NCBI RefSeq assembly: GCF_009708215.1
Contig: NZ_CP046175.1
Location: 1,674,001-1,738,000, forward strand
DNA length: 64,000 nt
Reading direction: 5' to 3'
From: Occultella kanbiaonis
Lineage (GTDB): Bacteria > Actinomycetota > Actinomycetes > Actinomycetales > Beutenbergiaceae
Shown here: positions 8,702-18,442 of the stretch, one piece after another
Layout of the letters: every line of letters begins with the position of its first letter
How positions within the stretch are numbered: position 1 is the stretch's first letter
The notes under the pieces: model-generated
Told to the model about the DNA's origin: nothing
Seen by the model: only the letters and a program-made list of their open reading frames with translations
Database searches by the model: none
Made by a program: the position numbers and the translations under genes

Positions 8702-9555
8702 GTGAATGACGCGTCCATCGGGATCTTCGACTCTGGCGTCGGCGGCCTCACAGTGGCACGAGCCGTCATCGACCAGTTGCCGAACGAGTCGACCCTCTAC
8801 ATCGGTGACACGGCGAACGGCCCGTACGGTCCGCTGCCGATCGCCCAGGTGCGTGCGCACGCCCTGACGATCATGGACGATCTGGTCCGATCCGGGGTCA
8901 AGATGCTCGTCATCGCGTGCAACTCCGCCTCCGCCGCGGTGCTGCGTGACGCCCGGGAACGGTACACGATCGGCATGGGCGTCCCGGTCGTCGAGGTCAT
9001 CGCACCGGCCGTGCGTCGCGCCGTGGCGACCAGCCGCACCGGCCGGGTCGGCGTCATCGGCACCCGCGCCACCGTCGACTCGCGCGCCTACGAGGACGCG
9101 TTCGCGGCCGCACCCCACCTGAACCTGGTCACCGCCGCGGCGCCGCGGTTCGTGGAGTTCGTCGAACGAGGCATCACCTCGGGACCGGAACTGCTCGAGG
9201 CGGCCCGCGACTACCTCGCCCCGGTCACCGCCGCGGACGTGGACACGCTCGTGCTCGGCTGCACCCACTACCCGCTGCTCACCGGCGTGATCCAATACGT
9301 CGTCGGCGACGGCGTGACGCTCGTCTCGAGCGCCGAGGAGACCGCGAAGGACGTCTACCGCGAGCTCGTCGCGCACGACCTCGAACGCACCGCCGCCAGC
9401 CCGCCGGAGCACCGGTTCCTGGCGACCGGTGACCCGCGCGGCTTCACCCGCCTGGCCCGCCGGTTCCTCGGCCCCGAGGTGGGCGCCGAGAGCGCCGCCG
9501 AGGTCACCGGGGAGATCCCCGGATCGTGGTGGCCGACGAGGAGGCCACCTCATGA
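8702..9555 (+). CDS. murI: Glutamate racemase, with a probable frameshift near its end
   Basis: The enzyme makes D-glutamate for peptidoglycan. The two catalytic cysteines are in [11 protein letters not shown] and [13 protein letters not shown], and the N-terminus [16 protein letters not shown] is typical. As written, the frame fails to stop and stays open to 10024, over 470 bp into the next gene (440 aa instead of about 285). At 9516-9526 (GATCCCCGGATC) one extra G would restore a frame reading [10 protein letters not shown] and a stop in an ATGA overlap with the next start. I therefore annotate the end at 9555 and suspect a one-base deletion or a sequencing error. Confidence 0.88.
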
Positions 9556-10325
9556 GGCTCACCGTCATCGGCTCGTCCGGGTCCGTCTCGGGGCCGGACT
9601 CGGCGTCCTCCTGCTACCTGGTCGAGGCCGATCACGACGGACGCACCTGGCGGGTGCTCCTGGACCTCGGCTCCGGCGCGTTCGGGCAGCTCCTGCGCCA
9701 CGGGGACCCGGCGACCCTCGACGGTGTGCTGCTGTCCCACCTGCACGCCGACCACGTCGTCGACACCGCCGCCCTGCACGTGTACCTGAAGTACGGACCC
9801 GGCGCCCCGCACCCCCGCGTGGACATCCACGGGCCGGAGGGCACCCAGGCCCGGCTGGCCCAGATCTGCGGGGACTCCGACACTCCCGACGACCAGTTCC
9901 GGGTGTTCACCTGGGACCCGGCCGCCCCCGTGCGGATCGGCCCGCTCAGCATCGCCGCGTTCGTGGTGCGGCACCCCACCCCCGCCTACGCGATGCGGAT
10001 CTCCGGTCCCGCCGAGAACGGTGACGGCACCAGGGTGATCACCTACACCGGGGACACCGACGCGTGCGCCGGGGTGGCCGAGGCCGCCGAGGGCGCCGAC
10101 CTCCTGCTCAGCGAGGCCGCGTTCGAGGAGGGCCGGGACACGGTCCGCGGCATCCACCTGACCGGTCGGCGGGCCGGGGAGCTCGCCCGTGGGGCGGGCG
10201 CGCGCCGGCTCGTGCTGACCCATCTCCCGCCGTGGACCTCCCCGGCCACCGTGCACGCGGAGGCGCTCACGGCGTACTCCGGGCCGGTGGACCTGGCCGA
10301 GCCGGGCGCCGTCTGGAAGCTCTGA
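9552..10325 (+). CDS. MBL-fold metallo-hydrolase
   Basis: This 257-aa metallo-beta-lactamase-fold hydrolase lies directly after murI, where actinobacteria often carry a cyclic-nucleotide-phosphodiesterase or RNase Z-like member. Metal ligands visible: [12 protein letters not shown] (HxHxDH), [20 protein letters not shown], and [10 protein letters not shown]. The start ATG 9552 overlaps the expected murI stop. Substrate is not determined by sequence; annotations such as cyclic nucleotide-degrading phosphodiesterase are guesses. Confidence 0.88.
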   Translation: MRLTVIGSSGSVSGPDSASSCYLVEADHDGRTWRVLLDLGSGAFGQLLRHGDPATLDGVLLSHLHADHVVDTAALHVYLKYGPGAPHPRVDIHGPEGTQARLAQICGDSDTPDDQFRVFTWDPAAPVRIGPLSIAAFVVRHPTPAYAMRISGPAENGDGTRVITYTGDTDACAGVAEAAEGADLLLSEAAFEEGRDTVRGIHLTGRRAGELARGAGARRLVLTHLPPWTSPATVHAEALTAYSGPVDLAEPGAVWKL

Positions 10326-10380
10326 GGCGGGCCCGGGCTCGCTCGGTGAGACGCCCGACGGCGAAGGGCCGCCCCGTAGG

Positions 10381-10386
10381 TACGCT
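10381..10386 (+). promoter_or_regulatory. Leaderless -10 box of ppc (TACGCT)
   Basis: TACGCT is followed by six bases and then ATG 10393. Confidence 0.55.
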
Positions 10387-10392
10387 CGAGCC

Positions 10393-13101
10393 ATGAATTC
10401 CTCGAGTGAGGCATCCTCGACCACTCCGCAGACCCCCGCCACCGGCATCGCGTCCGGTTCGCGCACGGGTGCTCGGCAGGACATGCCGGACGCCCTGCGT
10501 CACGACGTGCGGCTGCTCGGCGAACTGCTCGGCATCATCCTCACCGAGAGCGGCGGGCCGGACCTGCTCGCCGACGTCGAGCGGCTGCGCGAGCTCACCA
10601 TCGCCGCCTACTCCGGCTCGGACACCGGTGCGTTCGACGACGCAGAGGCTCTCGTGGAGACGTTCACCCTGGAGCGTGCGGAGGAGGTCGCCCGGGCCTT
10701 CACGTGCTACTTCCACCTCGTGAACCTCTCCGAGGAGTACCACCGGGTGCGCACGCTGCGCTCGCGGGACACCGCCGCGAAGGCGCCCGCACGCGCACCG
10801 GAGGAGACCCTCGAGTCCGCACTGGCGTTCCTGGTGGACCAGGTCGGCGCGGACGAAGCCCGCCGCCGGGTCTCGGAACTGGAGTTCCGCCCCGTCCTGA
10901 CCGCGCACCCGACCGAGGCCCGGCGCCGCGCGGTCGCCGCGTCGATCCGCCGCATCACCGACCTGATCGGTGAGCGGGACGACCCCCGCCGGGGACCGCA
11001 CGCACTCGAGGAGAACCGTCGCAACCTGCTCTCCGAGATCGACACGCTCTGGCGGACCTCCCCGCTGCGCACCGAGAAGCCGACCCCCCTGGACGAGGTC
11101 CGCACCGCCATGGGCGTGTTCGACGAGACCTTGTTCACGACGCTCCCGAAGGTCTACCGGGAGTTGGACGTGCTGCTCGACTCCGATCCGGACGGCCGCA
11201 AGATCCCGGTCGCGCCCGCGTTCGTGCGGCTCGGCAGCTGGATCGGGGCGGACCGGGACGGCAACCCGAACGTCACCGCGTCGGTCACCCGGGCCGCCGC
11301 GGCCATCGCCGCCGAGCACGTACTTGTCGGGCTCGAGCGGGTGGCCCAGCGCGTCGGGCGCAGCCTCACCCTGGACGGCGGCACCACGCCCGCCTCGGCG
11401 GACCTCGAGGCGCTCTGGAGCCGGCAGCGCCGGCTCGCCGGCGAACTGACGGCGGACATCGCCGTCCGGTCCCCGAACGAGCCGCACCGGCAGGTGATGC
11501 TGGTGATCGCCGAGCGCATCGACGCGACCCGCCGTCGGGACGCGGACCTGGCCTACACCGGACCCGAGGAACTGCTCACGGACCTGCGGGTGGTGCAGGC
11601 CTCCCTCGCCGGCGGGGGAGACGAGCGCAAGGCCTACGGCGAGGTGCAGCACCTGATCTGGCAGGTGGAGACGTTCGGGTTCCACCTCGCCGAGCTCGAG
11701 GTCCGGCAGCACTCGAAGGTGCACGCAGCCACGCTCGCCGAGATCGACGCCGGGACTCCGCTGGGGGAGATGAGCGAGGAGGTGCTGGAGACGCTGCGCT
11801 CGGTCGCATCCATCCAGCGCCGCTACGGGCAGCTCGCCGCCCGCCGCTACATCGTCTCCTTCACCACCAGCGCACAGGACCTCGCGAACGTGTACCGGCT
11901 CGCCGAGGAGGCCCTCGGGTCACCCGAGGAGGCGCCGGTCCTCGACGTCATCCCGCTGTTCGAGACGTTCGCGGACCTGCAGGCCGCGCCCGGTGTGCTC
12001 GACGAGATGCTGAGCCTGCCGCAGGTGCAGACCCGCCTGGCCGCCACCGGGCGCCGCGTCGAGGTCATGCTCGGCTACTCCGACTCCTCCAAGGACGTCG
12101 GCCCGGTCGCGGCCACGCTTGCCCTCTACGAGGCGCAGAGCCGCATCGCCGCGTGGGCCGAGGCCAACGACATCCGGCTCACCCTCTTCCACGGCCGCGG
12201 CGGTGCGCTCGGCCGCGGCGGCGGCCCCGCGAACCGGGCCGTGCTGGCCCAGCCGCCGGGGTCGGTGGACGGCCGGTTCAAGTTGACCGAGCAGGGTGAG
12301 GTCATCTTCGCCCGCTACGGCAACCCGGTGATCGCGGCCCGGCACATCGAGCAGGTCGTCGCCGCGACGCTGCTCCAGGGCACTCCGGCGATCGCGGACC
12401 GCAACGCCGGCGCCGCCCGGGACTTCGCGGACGTCGCGGCCCGCATGGACTCGGCCTCCCGCGAGCGCTTCTTCGAGCTGATCAAGGCGGACGGGTTCCC
12501 CGCCTGGTTCGCGCAGGTGACCCCGCAGGAGGAGGTCGGCTGGCTGCCCCTGGGTTCGCGGCCGGCCCGCCGCGGGCTCAGCGTGGAGTCGCTCGAGGAC
12601 CTGCGGGCCATCCCGTGGGTGTTCGCATGGACGCAGGCCCGGATCAACCTGACCGGCTGGTTCGGTCTCGGCACCGCGCTCGCGGCCGTCGGGGACACGG
12701 GCGTGCTCCGGGACGCCTACGCCCGGTGGCCCCTCTTCGCCACCATGATCGACAACGTCGAGATGTCCCTGGCCAAGACCGACGAGCGGATCGCCCGTCG
12801 CTACCTCGCCCTGGGCGACCGCGACGACCTCGCCGAGCTGGTGCTCGACGAGATGGCCCTGACCCGCCAGTGGATCGTGGACATCACCGGTCAGGACCGG
12901 CTGCTCGCCGGGCACCGGGTGCTCGGCCGGGCCGTGCAGCTGCGCAGCCCCTACGTGGACGCCCTGTCCCTGATCCAACTGCGTGCCCTGCGGGCGCTGC
13001 GCTCCACGGACGGCTCCGACCAGGCCACCGACGCCCAGCTCCGGCGCGTCATGATGCTGTCCGTGAACGGAGTGGCCGCCGGCCTGCAGAACACCGGCTG
13101 A
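10393..13101 (+). CDS. ppc: Phosphoenolpyruvate carboxylase
   Basis: This 902-aa anaplerotic enzyme carboxylates PEP to oxaloacetate. Catalytic segments are present: VLTAHPTEARRRAV with the active-site histidine, MLGYSDSSKDVGPVAA, and LFHGRGGALGRGGGPANRA. The C-terminal FAWTQARINLTGWFGLGTAL and the terminal QNTG are characteristic. Length agrees with the family. It converges with the next gene with no intergenic base at all (stop at 13101, opposing stop at 13102). Confidence 0.97.
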   Translation: MNSSSEASSTTPQTPATGIASGSRTGARQDMPDALRHDVRLLGELLGIILTESGGPDLLADVERLRELTIAAYSGSDTGAFDDAEALVETFTLERAEEVARAFTCYFHLVNLSEEYHRVRTLRSRDTAAKAPARAPEETLESALAFLVDQVGADEARRRVSELEFRPVLTAHPTEARRRAVAASIRRITDLIGERDDPRRGPHALEENRRNLLSEIDTLWRTSPLRTEKPTPLDEVRTAMGVFDETLFTTLPKVYRELDVLLDSDPDGRKIPVAPAFVRLGSWIGADRDGNPNVTASVTRAAAAIAAEHVLVGLERVAQRVGRSLTLDGGTTPASADLEALWSRQRRLAGELTADIAVRSPNEPHRQVMLVIAERIDATRRRDADLAYTGPEELLTDLRVVQASLAGGGDERKAYGEVQHLIWQVETFGFHLAELEVRQHSKVHAATLAEIDAGTPLGEMSEEVLETLRSVASIQRRYGQLAARRYIVSFTTSAQDLANVYRLAEEALGSPEEAPVLDVIPLFETFADLQAAPGVLDEMLSLPQVQTRLAATGRRVEVMLGYSDSSKDVGPVAATLALYEAQSRIAAWAEANDIRLTLFHGRGGALGRGGGPANRAVLAQPPGSVDGRFKLTEQGEVIFARYGNPVIAARHIEQVVAATLLQGTPAIADRNAGAARDFADVAARMDSASRERFFELIKADGFPAWFAQVTPQEEVGWLPLGSRPARRGLSVESLEDLRAIPWVFAWTQARINLTGWFGLGTALAAVGDTGVLRDAYARWPLFATMIDNVEMSLAKTDERIARRYLALGDRDDLAELVLDEMALTRQWIVDITGQDRLLAGHRVLGRAVQLRSPYVDALSLIQLRALRALRSTDGSDQATDAQLRRVMMLSVNGVAAGLQNTG

Positions 13102-14082
13102 TCAGGCCGCGAGTTCCGCCAGGGCGGCGTCCGCCGCGGCCAGCGCGTCGTGGTCGAACGTGGAGGTCGACGCCAGCACCTCGGCGGCGCCGGTGCGCCG
13201 GACCAACTCGCCGAGTTCGGCGCGCACCTGCGCCGGGGTGCCGTGCACCGCCTGGGCGAGCTGACGCCCGACGGCGGAGCGCACCCTCTCGGGGAGGGCG
13301 TCCGCCTCCGCGGTGCGCACCGCGCGCAACGGGCCGAACGAGCCGGTGGTCCGCGACTCGGCGAGCGCCACCGCCTCGGGCAACAGCAACTCTCGGGCCC
13401 GCTCGGCGGTCCCGGCGATCATCACCTCGAGGCTGATCGTCACCCGCGGCTGCGGCCAGGCGGGACTCGGTCGGTAGGTGCTGCGGTACTCGGCGAGCGC
13501 ACGCAGGTCGCCGAACAGGACCGGACCACCCACCACCACCGGCAGGCCGAGCCCGGCGGCGACGCCGAGGCCGGCTCCGGTCGCCAGCACGTGGATGCCC
13601 GGTGGCGCCGGGAGCGGAGGCATGGCGGTGACCGGGCCGGTGCCGTGCAGGAAGGCATGCACCGCGGTCAGGTCCCGGGCGAAGTCCTCCGGGGAGTAGC
13701 CCTCGACGCCGAGCGCGGTCCGGACCGGCTTCGTGAATCCGAGCGAGCGGCCCAGCCCGACGTCGATCCGGCCCGGGAACAGAGCCTCGAGCATGAGCGC
13801 CTGTTCGGCCACCTGCAGCGGCCGGTGGTTCGGCAGCATCACGCCGCCCGAGCCCACCCGGATGGACCGGGTCGCCGCGGCGACCGCGGCCATCAGCGTC
13901 GGCGGATGCCCGCTCGCGATGCCGGGCACGCTGTGGTGCTCGGCGACCCAGATCCGGTGGAAGCCGAGGGCTTCGGCCCGCTGCGCCCGGCGCACCGTTG
14001 CGGCGAGCGCGTACCCGGGCTCCTCGCCGACCCGGGTTCGGGAGCGGTCGAGCATGGAGATCGGGAGCAGTTCGGACGTCAT
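13102..14082 (-). CDS. LLM class flavin-dependent oxidoreductase
   Basis: This 326-aa luciferase-like monooxygenase has an alpha/beta barrel that uses FMN or F420. It opens [20 protein letters not shown] and has [39 protein letters not shown] and [16 protein letters not shown]. It matches the MsnO8-type subgroup in these blocks. ATG 14082 is chosen; the upstream open frame is antisense to rph. Physiological substrate unknown. Confidence 0.87.
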   Translation of the reverse strand: MTSELLPISMLDRSRTRVGEEPGYALAATVRRAQRAEALGFHRIWVAEHHSVPGIASGHPPTLMAAVAAATRSIRVGSGGVMLPNHRPLQVAEQALMLEALFPGRIDVGLGRSLGFTKPVRTALGVEGYSPEDFARDLTAVHAFLHGTGPVTAMPPLPAPPGIHVLATGAGLGVAAGLGLPVVVGGPVLFGDLRALAEYRSTYRPSPAWPQPRVTISLEVMIAGTAERARELLLPEAVALAESRTTGSFGPLRAVRTAEADALPERVRSAVGRQLAQAVHGTPAQVRAELGELVRRTGAAEVLASTSTFDHDALAAADAALAELAA

Positions 14083-14148
14083 CACCCATGCCAACCCGGC
14101 GCGGCGCGACACCATTCCGGGCGGTGCGGACCGAGTGCCCCGCTGGCT

Positions 14149-14154
14149 TAGGCT
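14149..14154 (+). promoter_or_regulatory. Leaderless -10 box of rph (TAGGCT)
   Basis: TAGGCT is followed by seven bases and then ATG 14162. Confidence 0.5.
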
Positions 14155-14161
14155 CGTGTCC

Positions 14162-14944
14162 ATGACTGATGTGACCCGCGCGGATGGCCGACGACCCGAC
14201 GAACTGCGCCCGGTGCGCTTCCACCGCGGCTGGTCCGACCAGGCCGAGGGGTCGGTGCTCGTGGAGTTCGGTGGCACCCGGGTGCTGTGCACGGCGTCCT
14301 TCACCGAGGGTGTGCCGCGCTGGCGCAAGGGTTCCGGGCAGGGCTGGGTCACCGCCGAGTACTCGATGCTGCCCCGGTCCACGAACTCCCGCTCGGACCG
14401 GGAGTCGGTCAAGGGCCGCATCGGCGGCCGCACCCATGAGATCTCCCGGCTGATCGGCCGCTCCCTGCGCGCGGTCATCGACGTGTCCGCGCTCGGTGAG
14501 AACACCATCGTGCTCGACTGCGACGTGCTCCAGGCCGACGGTGGTACCCGCACGGCGGCGATCACCGGCGCGTACGTCGCGCTCGCCGACGCGATCGCCT
14601 GGGGCCGGGAGAACGGGGCCGTCGCCAAGAAGGCGACGGTCCTGACCGATTCCATCGCCGCCGTCAGCGTCGGTATCATCGAGGGCACCCCGATGCTCGA
14701 CCTGCCCTACAGCGAGGACGTGCGCGCCGAGACCGACATGAACGTCGTCGTGACCGGGTCGGGCTCGTTCGTCGAGGTGCAGGGCACCGCCGAGGGCGTC
14801 CCGTTCGACCGGGCCGAGCTGAACGCGCTCCTCGACCTCGCCGTCGCCGGCACCGCGCGACTGACCGAACTGCAGGCCGAGGCGCTCAAGGTGCCGCTCG
14901 CCCGGCGCCCGGCGCCGGGTCCCCTCGGCGCGCTGGCACAGTGA
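14162..14944 (+). CDS. rph: Ribonuclease PH
   Basis: This 260-aa phosphorolytic 3'-5' exoribonuclease trims tRNA 3' ends. Family signatures include [60 protein letters not shown] and [20 protein letters not shown]. It forms an operon with the RdgB-type gene through a 4-bp GTGA overlap, the common actinobacterial order. Confidence 0.97.
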   Translation: MTDVTRADGRRPDELRPVRFHRGWSDQAEGSVLVEFGGTRVLCTASFTEGVPRWRKGSGQGWVTAEYSMLPRSTNSRSDRESVKGRIGGRTHEISRLIGRSLRAVIDVSALGENTIVLDCDVLQADGGTRTAAITGAYVALADAIAWGRENGAVAKKATVLTDSIAAVSVGIIEGTPMLDLPYSEDVRAETDMNVVVTGSGSFVEVQGTAEGVPFDRAELNALLDLAVAGTARLTELQAEALKVPLARRPAPGPLGALAQ

Positions 14945-15597
14945 ACAGCACGCCCGACGGCGGCCCTTCCGTCCCGCAGGCCGGTGCGCCCCGGCTCGTG
15001 CTCGCCACCCACAACGCCCACAAGGTGGGCGAGCTCCGGGCGATCCTCGCCGGGCTGACGCCGCTCGCGCCCGAGCAGGTCGTCGGAGCCGCGCAGACCG
15101 GCGCGTCCGAGCCGGTCGAGGACGGCGTGACCTTCGCCGAGAACGCGCTGATCAAGGCACGTGCCCTGGCCGCACACACCGGCCTGGTGGCCGTCGCCGA
15201 CGACTCCGGCCTCGCCGTCGACGTGCTCGGCGGCGCGCCCGGGATCTTCTCGGCGCGCTGGGCCGGCCGACACGGCGATGATCGGGCGAACCTGGACCTG
15301 CTCCTGGCCCAGCTCGGGGACGTGCCCGCCCAGCACCGGGCCGCGGGCTTCGTCTGCGCGGCCGCACTGGTCACCCCGGACGGGCATGAGCACGTCGAGC
15401 TGGGGGAGTTGCGGGGCACGCTGCTCACCGCCCCACGCGGGGAGGGCGGCTTCGGCTACGACCCGATCCTGCAGCCCGACGGCGAGACCCGCTCGTGCGC
15501 GGAGCTCACCGCCGCGGAGAAGAACGCGATCTCGCACCGGGGCCGTGCGTTCCGTGCGTTGGCTCCGCACATCGCGCAGGCGCTCGCCAGAACCTGA
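14941..15597 (+). CDS. rdgB: Non-canonical purine NTP pyrophosphatase (RdgB/HAM1)
   Basis: This 218-aa enzyme hydrolyses dITP and XTP to the monophosphates, keeping deaminated purines out of nucleic acids. Motifs seen: [51 protein letters not shown] and [13 protein letters not shown]. The GTG start overlaps the rph stop. Normal length. Confidence 0.96.
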   Translation: MNSTPDGGPSVPQAGAPRLVLATHNAHKVGELRAILAGLTPLAPEQVVGAAQTGASEPVEDGVTFAENALIKARALAAHTGLVAVADDSGLAVDVLGGAPGIFSARWAGRHGDDRANLDLLLAQLGDVPAQHRAAGFVCAAALVTPDGHEHVELGELRGTLLTAPRGEGGFGYDPILQPDGETRSCAELTAAEKNAISHRGRAFRALAPHIAQALART

Positions 15598-15749
15598 GGC
15601 ACCGGCCCGGCCCCGCTCGATCTGCGACGAGTGGTCGCCGCGCGAGGTCGGTCGTGCGAGTCCTGAACGAGCCCCACGACCTGGGCGTGGCGAATACGCT
15701 GCGGCGGGAACGGCGCAGACAGCGTGCCGGTCACAACCAGGGAGGGTTG

Positions 15750-16152
15750 ATGCCGGTAGGCGCATGGGAGCGAGTGGACCAGCTGGCCAGAGTTGGCCAT
15801 ACCGCTCTTCTGATCATGCTCGCAGTAGGGGGAGTCCTGATCCTCGCGGAGGCTCTGCACAACCTTCCTGCTGCCCTCACGGTCGCCCGAGGCGAGGGCG
15901 TCGCGGGTGTCTTCACGACCAAAGCCGTGGACTGCACGCCGAGTGGTCGCGGCGGAGAACTCTGCGCCATCTCTCGGTGTGGGGGACCAGGTGCATCTGG
16001 TCGACGGTGGCGAGCTCCTCGGTGCGATCCTGCTGTTCGTGATCGGTCCATTGCTATCGGCGGCGGCGGTCGGGTACCTCGTTTACGAGCATCGCCACCG
16101 AGGTGGAGGCGGTCGGCACAGTCGGCGTCGCGGTGACCCCCGGGAGTCGTGA
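15750..16152 (+). pseudogene. Two-helix membrane protein, frameshifted
   Basis: GGAGGG precedes ATG 15750, which opens MPVGAWERVDQLARVGHTAL, then a hydrophobic helix (LIMLAVGGVLILAEAL) and VFTTKAVDCTPSGRGGELCA. From about 15975 the sensible coding moves to another frame, giving LGVGDQVHLVDGGELLGAIL, a second helix (LFVIGPLLSAAAVGYLVYEH) and a basic tail ending at 16152. One extra base near 15975-15985 would explain this. Function unknown. The downstream gene starts in a GTGA overlap with the second frame, which supports the reconstruction. Confidence 0.55.
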
Positions 16153-16637
16153 TGGTGGCCGCGGAGGAGATCATCGGCTGGCGTGTTGAGGCAGCGACGT
16201 GGCCCTGGCGGGTCGCGATGTCAGTGGACGCCCTTGTCCAGATCGTCACCGGAAGTCTGCCGTCGGGTGGTCTCGCCGGTGCGTGGGCAGCTGAGGCGGA
16301 GGACTCGAACGACTACATCGACGGAGTCGAGGTGGCAGTGCGAGGACAGGCGCCATGGCTCTCGCCGTTGGCCGGGTGGAGTCCAGTCGAGTGTTCCGTC
16401 GAGCAAGCATGGATCAACTACATGGACGGGTCGGAACACAGGCGGATGCTTCCCCTGAACGAGCTCACCTTGACGGACGCACGGCCCCGCATCCGCTCCT
16501 CTCGGCCGAAGTTCGCCACGGCGCCCTGGGAGTTGCACGTCACCGGCACGTCGTCGAACCTGGTGTTCCGGGGTCGTTGGCTCGGCCTGGCTGTCATCGG
16601 AACGCTTGCGGGTTGGCCCGAACCGCCGACGCGGTGA
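16149..16637 (+). CDS. Hypothetical protein, 162 aa
   Basis: The frame starts GTG 16149 inside a GTGA overlap with the preceding membrane gene. It is soluble, with no signal peptide and no recognised domain (WAAEAEDSNDYIDGVEVAV, WINYMDGSEHRRMLPLNEL). It lies in a patch of small unknown genes between rdgB and the dehydrogenase, an accessory-looking position. I do not recognise it. Confidence 0.6.
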   Translation: MMVAAEEIIGWRVEAATWPWRVAMSVDALVQIVTGSLPSGGLAGAWAAEAEDSNDYIDGVEVAVRGQAPWLSPLAGWSPVECSVEQAWINYMDGSEHRRMLPLNELTLTDARPRIRSSRPKFATAPWELHVTGTSSNLVFRGRWLGLAVIGTLAGWPEPPTR

Positions 16638-16681
16638 CGCCGGATCCGCCCGCCGCCACCGACGCGCACAAGAGGTGAGGC

Positions 16682-16885
16682 ATGACGCATCGACCGCTGA
16701 TCGTGGCTGGAGTGCTGGTGGCCACGCTGGTGCTGTCATCCTGCAGCGGTCCTGCCATTCCGGATCGCGAGCCGAACGCGACCGGCGTGGTGTCCGTGGC
16801 GGGCGCAAGCCCGAAGGTGGTGGATGCACAGCCCGAGGGCTTCGAGGACGCGCGCTCATTTGTGATGGCGTCGTCGCTCACCTGA
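16682..16885 (+). CDS. Small putative lipoprotein
   Basis: This 67-aa frame starts with MTHRPLIVAGVLVATLVLSS and then C, a signal peptide with lipobox LSSC at residues 18-21. The remaining 45 residues have no recognised domain and the protein is short for a lipoprotein. It could be a truncated gene. It precedes the dehydrogenase by 40 bases. Confidence 0.55.
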   Translation: MTHRPLIVAGVLVATLVLSSCSGPAIPDREPNATGVVSVAGASPKVVDAQPEGFEDARSFVMASSLT

Positions 16886-16925
16886 TATCGTCGGCTCAAC
16901 GTACGTCGGACGAAGGAAGCCAACG

Positions 16926-18410
16926 ATGACTCTGCTCAAGGATGAGACCGTTCAGAGTCTCGGTGGATCCGTTGCGGTGCCAGGCTACGACCGGTCCGCG
17001 CTGACCGCTGGGATCGTGCACATCGGTGTCGGCGGCTTCCACCGGGCGCATCAGGCGATGTATCTCGACCGGCTGATGCGCGAGGGGAAGGCGTTCGACT
17101 GGGCGATCTGTGGGCTCGGTCTGCTGCCCGGGGACGTGCGGATGCGGGACGCGCTGAAGGCCCAGGACGGCCTGTACACCCTCGTCCTCAAGCACGCCGA
17201 CGGCACGATCGAGCCGACCGTGATCGGCTCCATCGTCGACTACCTGTACGGACCCGACGACCCTGAGGCTGCCATCGAGAAGATGGCGGACCCGCAGGTG
17301 CGGATCGTCTCCCTCACGGTCACCGAGGGCGGCTACAACGTCAACCCGGTGACGGGCGAGTTCGACCTGGGCAATGCCCAGGTCCAGGCGGACCTGGTCG
17401 ACGGCGCCGTGCCCAGCACGTCCTTCGCGTACGTGACCGAGGCGCTGCGCCGGCGTCGGGACCGCGGCACGCCTGCGTTCACCGTGATGAGCTGTGACAA
17501 CATCCAGGGCAACGGCGAGGTGGCGCACAAGATGTTCGTCGCGTTCGCCCGGGTAAAGGACGCCGAGCTGGCCGACTGGATCGAGGCAGAAGTGCCGTTC
17601 CCGAACTCCATGGTCGACCGCATCACCCCGGTCACCACCGACGACGACCGCGCCTTGGTCGCCGAGAGGTTCGGCATCTCCGACGGCTGGCCGGTGGTGT
17701 GTGAGCCGTTCGCCCAATGGGTGCTGGAGGAGAAGTTCGCCGGCGGCCGCCCGCCGTACGAGGACGTCGGCGTGCAGGTGGTCGAGGACGTGATGCCGTA
17801 CGAGCTGATGAAGTTGCGCCTGCTGAACGCCAGCCACCAGGCGGTCGCCTACTTCGGATACCTGGCCGGTTACCGGCTCGTCCACGACGCGTGCCAGGAC
17901 CCGCTGTTCTCAGCGTTCCTGCTCGCCTACATGGACCGGGAGGGGACTCCGACGCTGCGGCCGGTGCCGGGCGTGGACCTCACCGACTACAAGCACACTC
18001 TGATCGAGCGGTTCTCCAACCCCAACGTCCGCGACACGCTCGCCCGGCTGTGCGCCGAGTCCTCCGACCGGATCCCGAAGTGGCTCGTCCCGGTGATCCG
18101 GGAGAACCTCGCCGCCGGTGGCGAGGTGCGGCTCTCGGCCGCGATCGTGGCCAGCTGGGCCCGCTACGCCGAAGGCGTCGACGAAGCAGGGGAGCCGATC
18201 GAGGTCGTGGACCGGCTCGCCGAGCGGCTCACCGCCGTCGCGCGGACACAGGCCGAGGATGATCTGGCGTTCATCCGCGACCGGGACCTGTTCGGTGACA
18301 TCGTCGACGACGAACGGTTCGTCGGACCGTACCGCTCGGCCCTGGCCTCGCTGCACCGCGACGGGGCCCGGGTGACCCTCGAGAACCTGGACGACACTGA
18401 ACTCGACTGA
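16926..18410 (+). CDS. Mannitol dehydrogenase / fructuronate reductase family protein
   Basis: This 494-aa NAD(P)-dependent long-chain polyol dehydrogenase has GIVHIGVGGFHRAHQAMYLD in the N-terminal Rossmann fold and VMSCDNIQGNGEVA. It also has the catalytic KLRLLNASHQAVAYFGYLAG (K-x4-N-x2-H). It could oxidise mannitol, arabinitol or altronate-type sugar acids; sequence alone does not settle which. It is next to a SorC regulator and a remnant sugar permease, which suggests it is the survivor of a polyol uptake locus. Confidence 0.9.
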   Translation: MTLLKDETVQSLGGSVAVPGYDRSALTAGIVHIGVGGFHRAHQAMYLDRLMREGKAFDWAICGLGLLPGDVRMRDALKAQDGLYTLVLKHADGTIEPTVIGSIVDYLYGPDDPEAAIEKMADPQVRIVSLTVTEGGYNVNPVTGEFDLGNAQVQADLVDGAVPSTSFAYVTEALRRRRDRGTPAFTVMSCDNIQGNGEVAHKMFVAFARVKDAELADWIEAEVPFPNSMVDRITPVTTDDDRALVAERFGISDGWPVVCEPFAQWVLEEKFAGGRPPYEDVGVQVVEDVMPYELMKLRLLNASHQAVAYFGYLAGYRLVHDACQDPLFSAFLLAYMDREGTPTLRPVPGVDLTDYKHTLIERFSNPNVRDTLARLCAESSDRIPKWLVPVIRENLAAGGEVRLSAAIVASWARYAEGVDEAGEPIEVVDRLAERLTAVARTQAEDDLAFIRDRDLFGDIVDDERFVGPYRSALASLHRDGARVTLENLDDTELD

Positions 18411-18442
18411 GCGGCACCGCGAGAGTTCCGGCGTTGGCCCGG

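Noticed and set aside
9556-10024. murI extension as a real fusion protein
   Set aside because: The added residues are Arg/Pro/His-rich, typical of an out-of-frame reading of the metallo-hydrolase gene.
10267-11724. Long antisense frame under ppc
   Set aside because: Low-complexity Val/Gly/Arg composition and full overlap with well-supported ppc.
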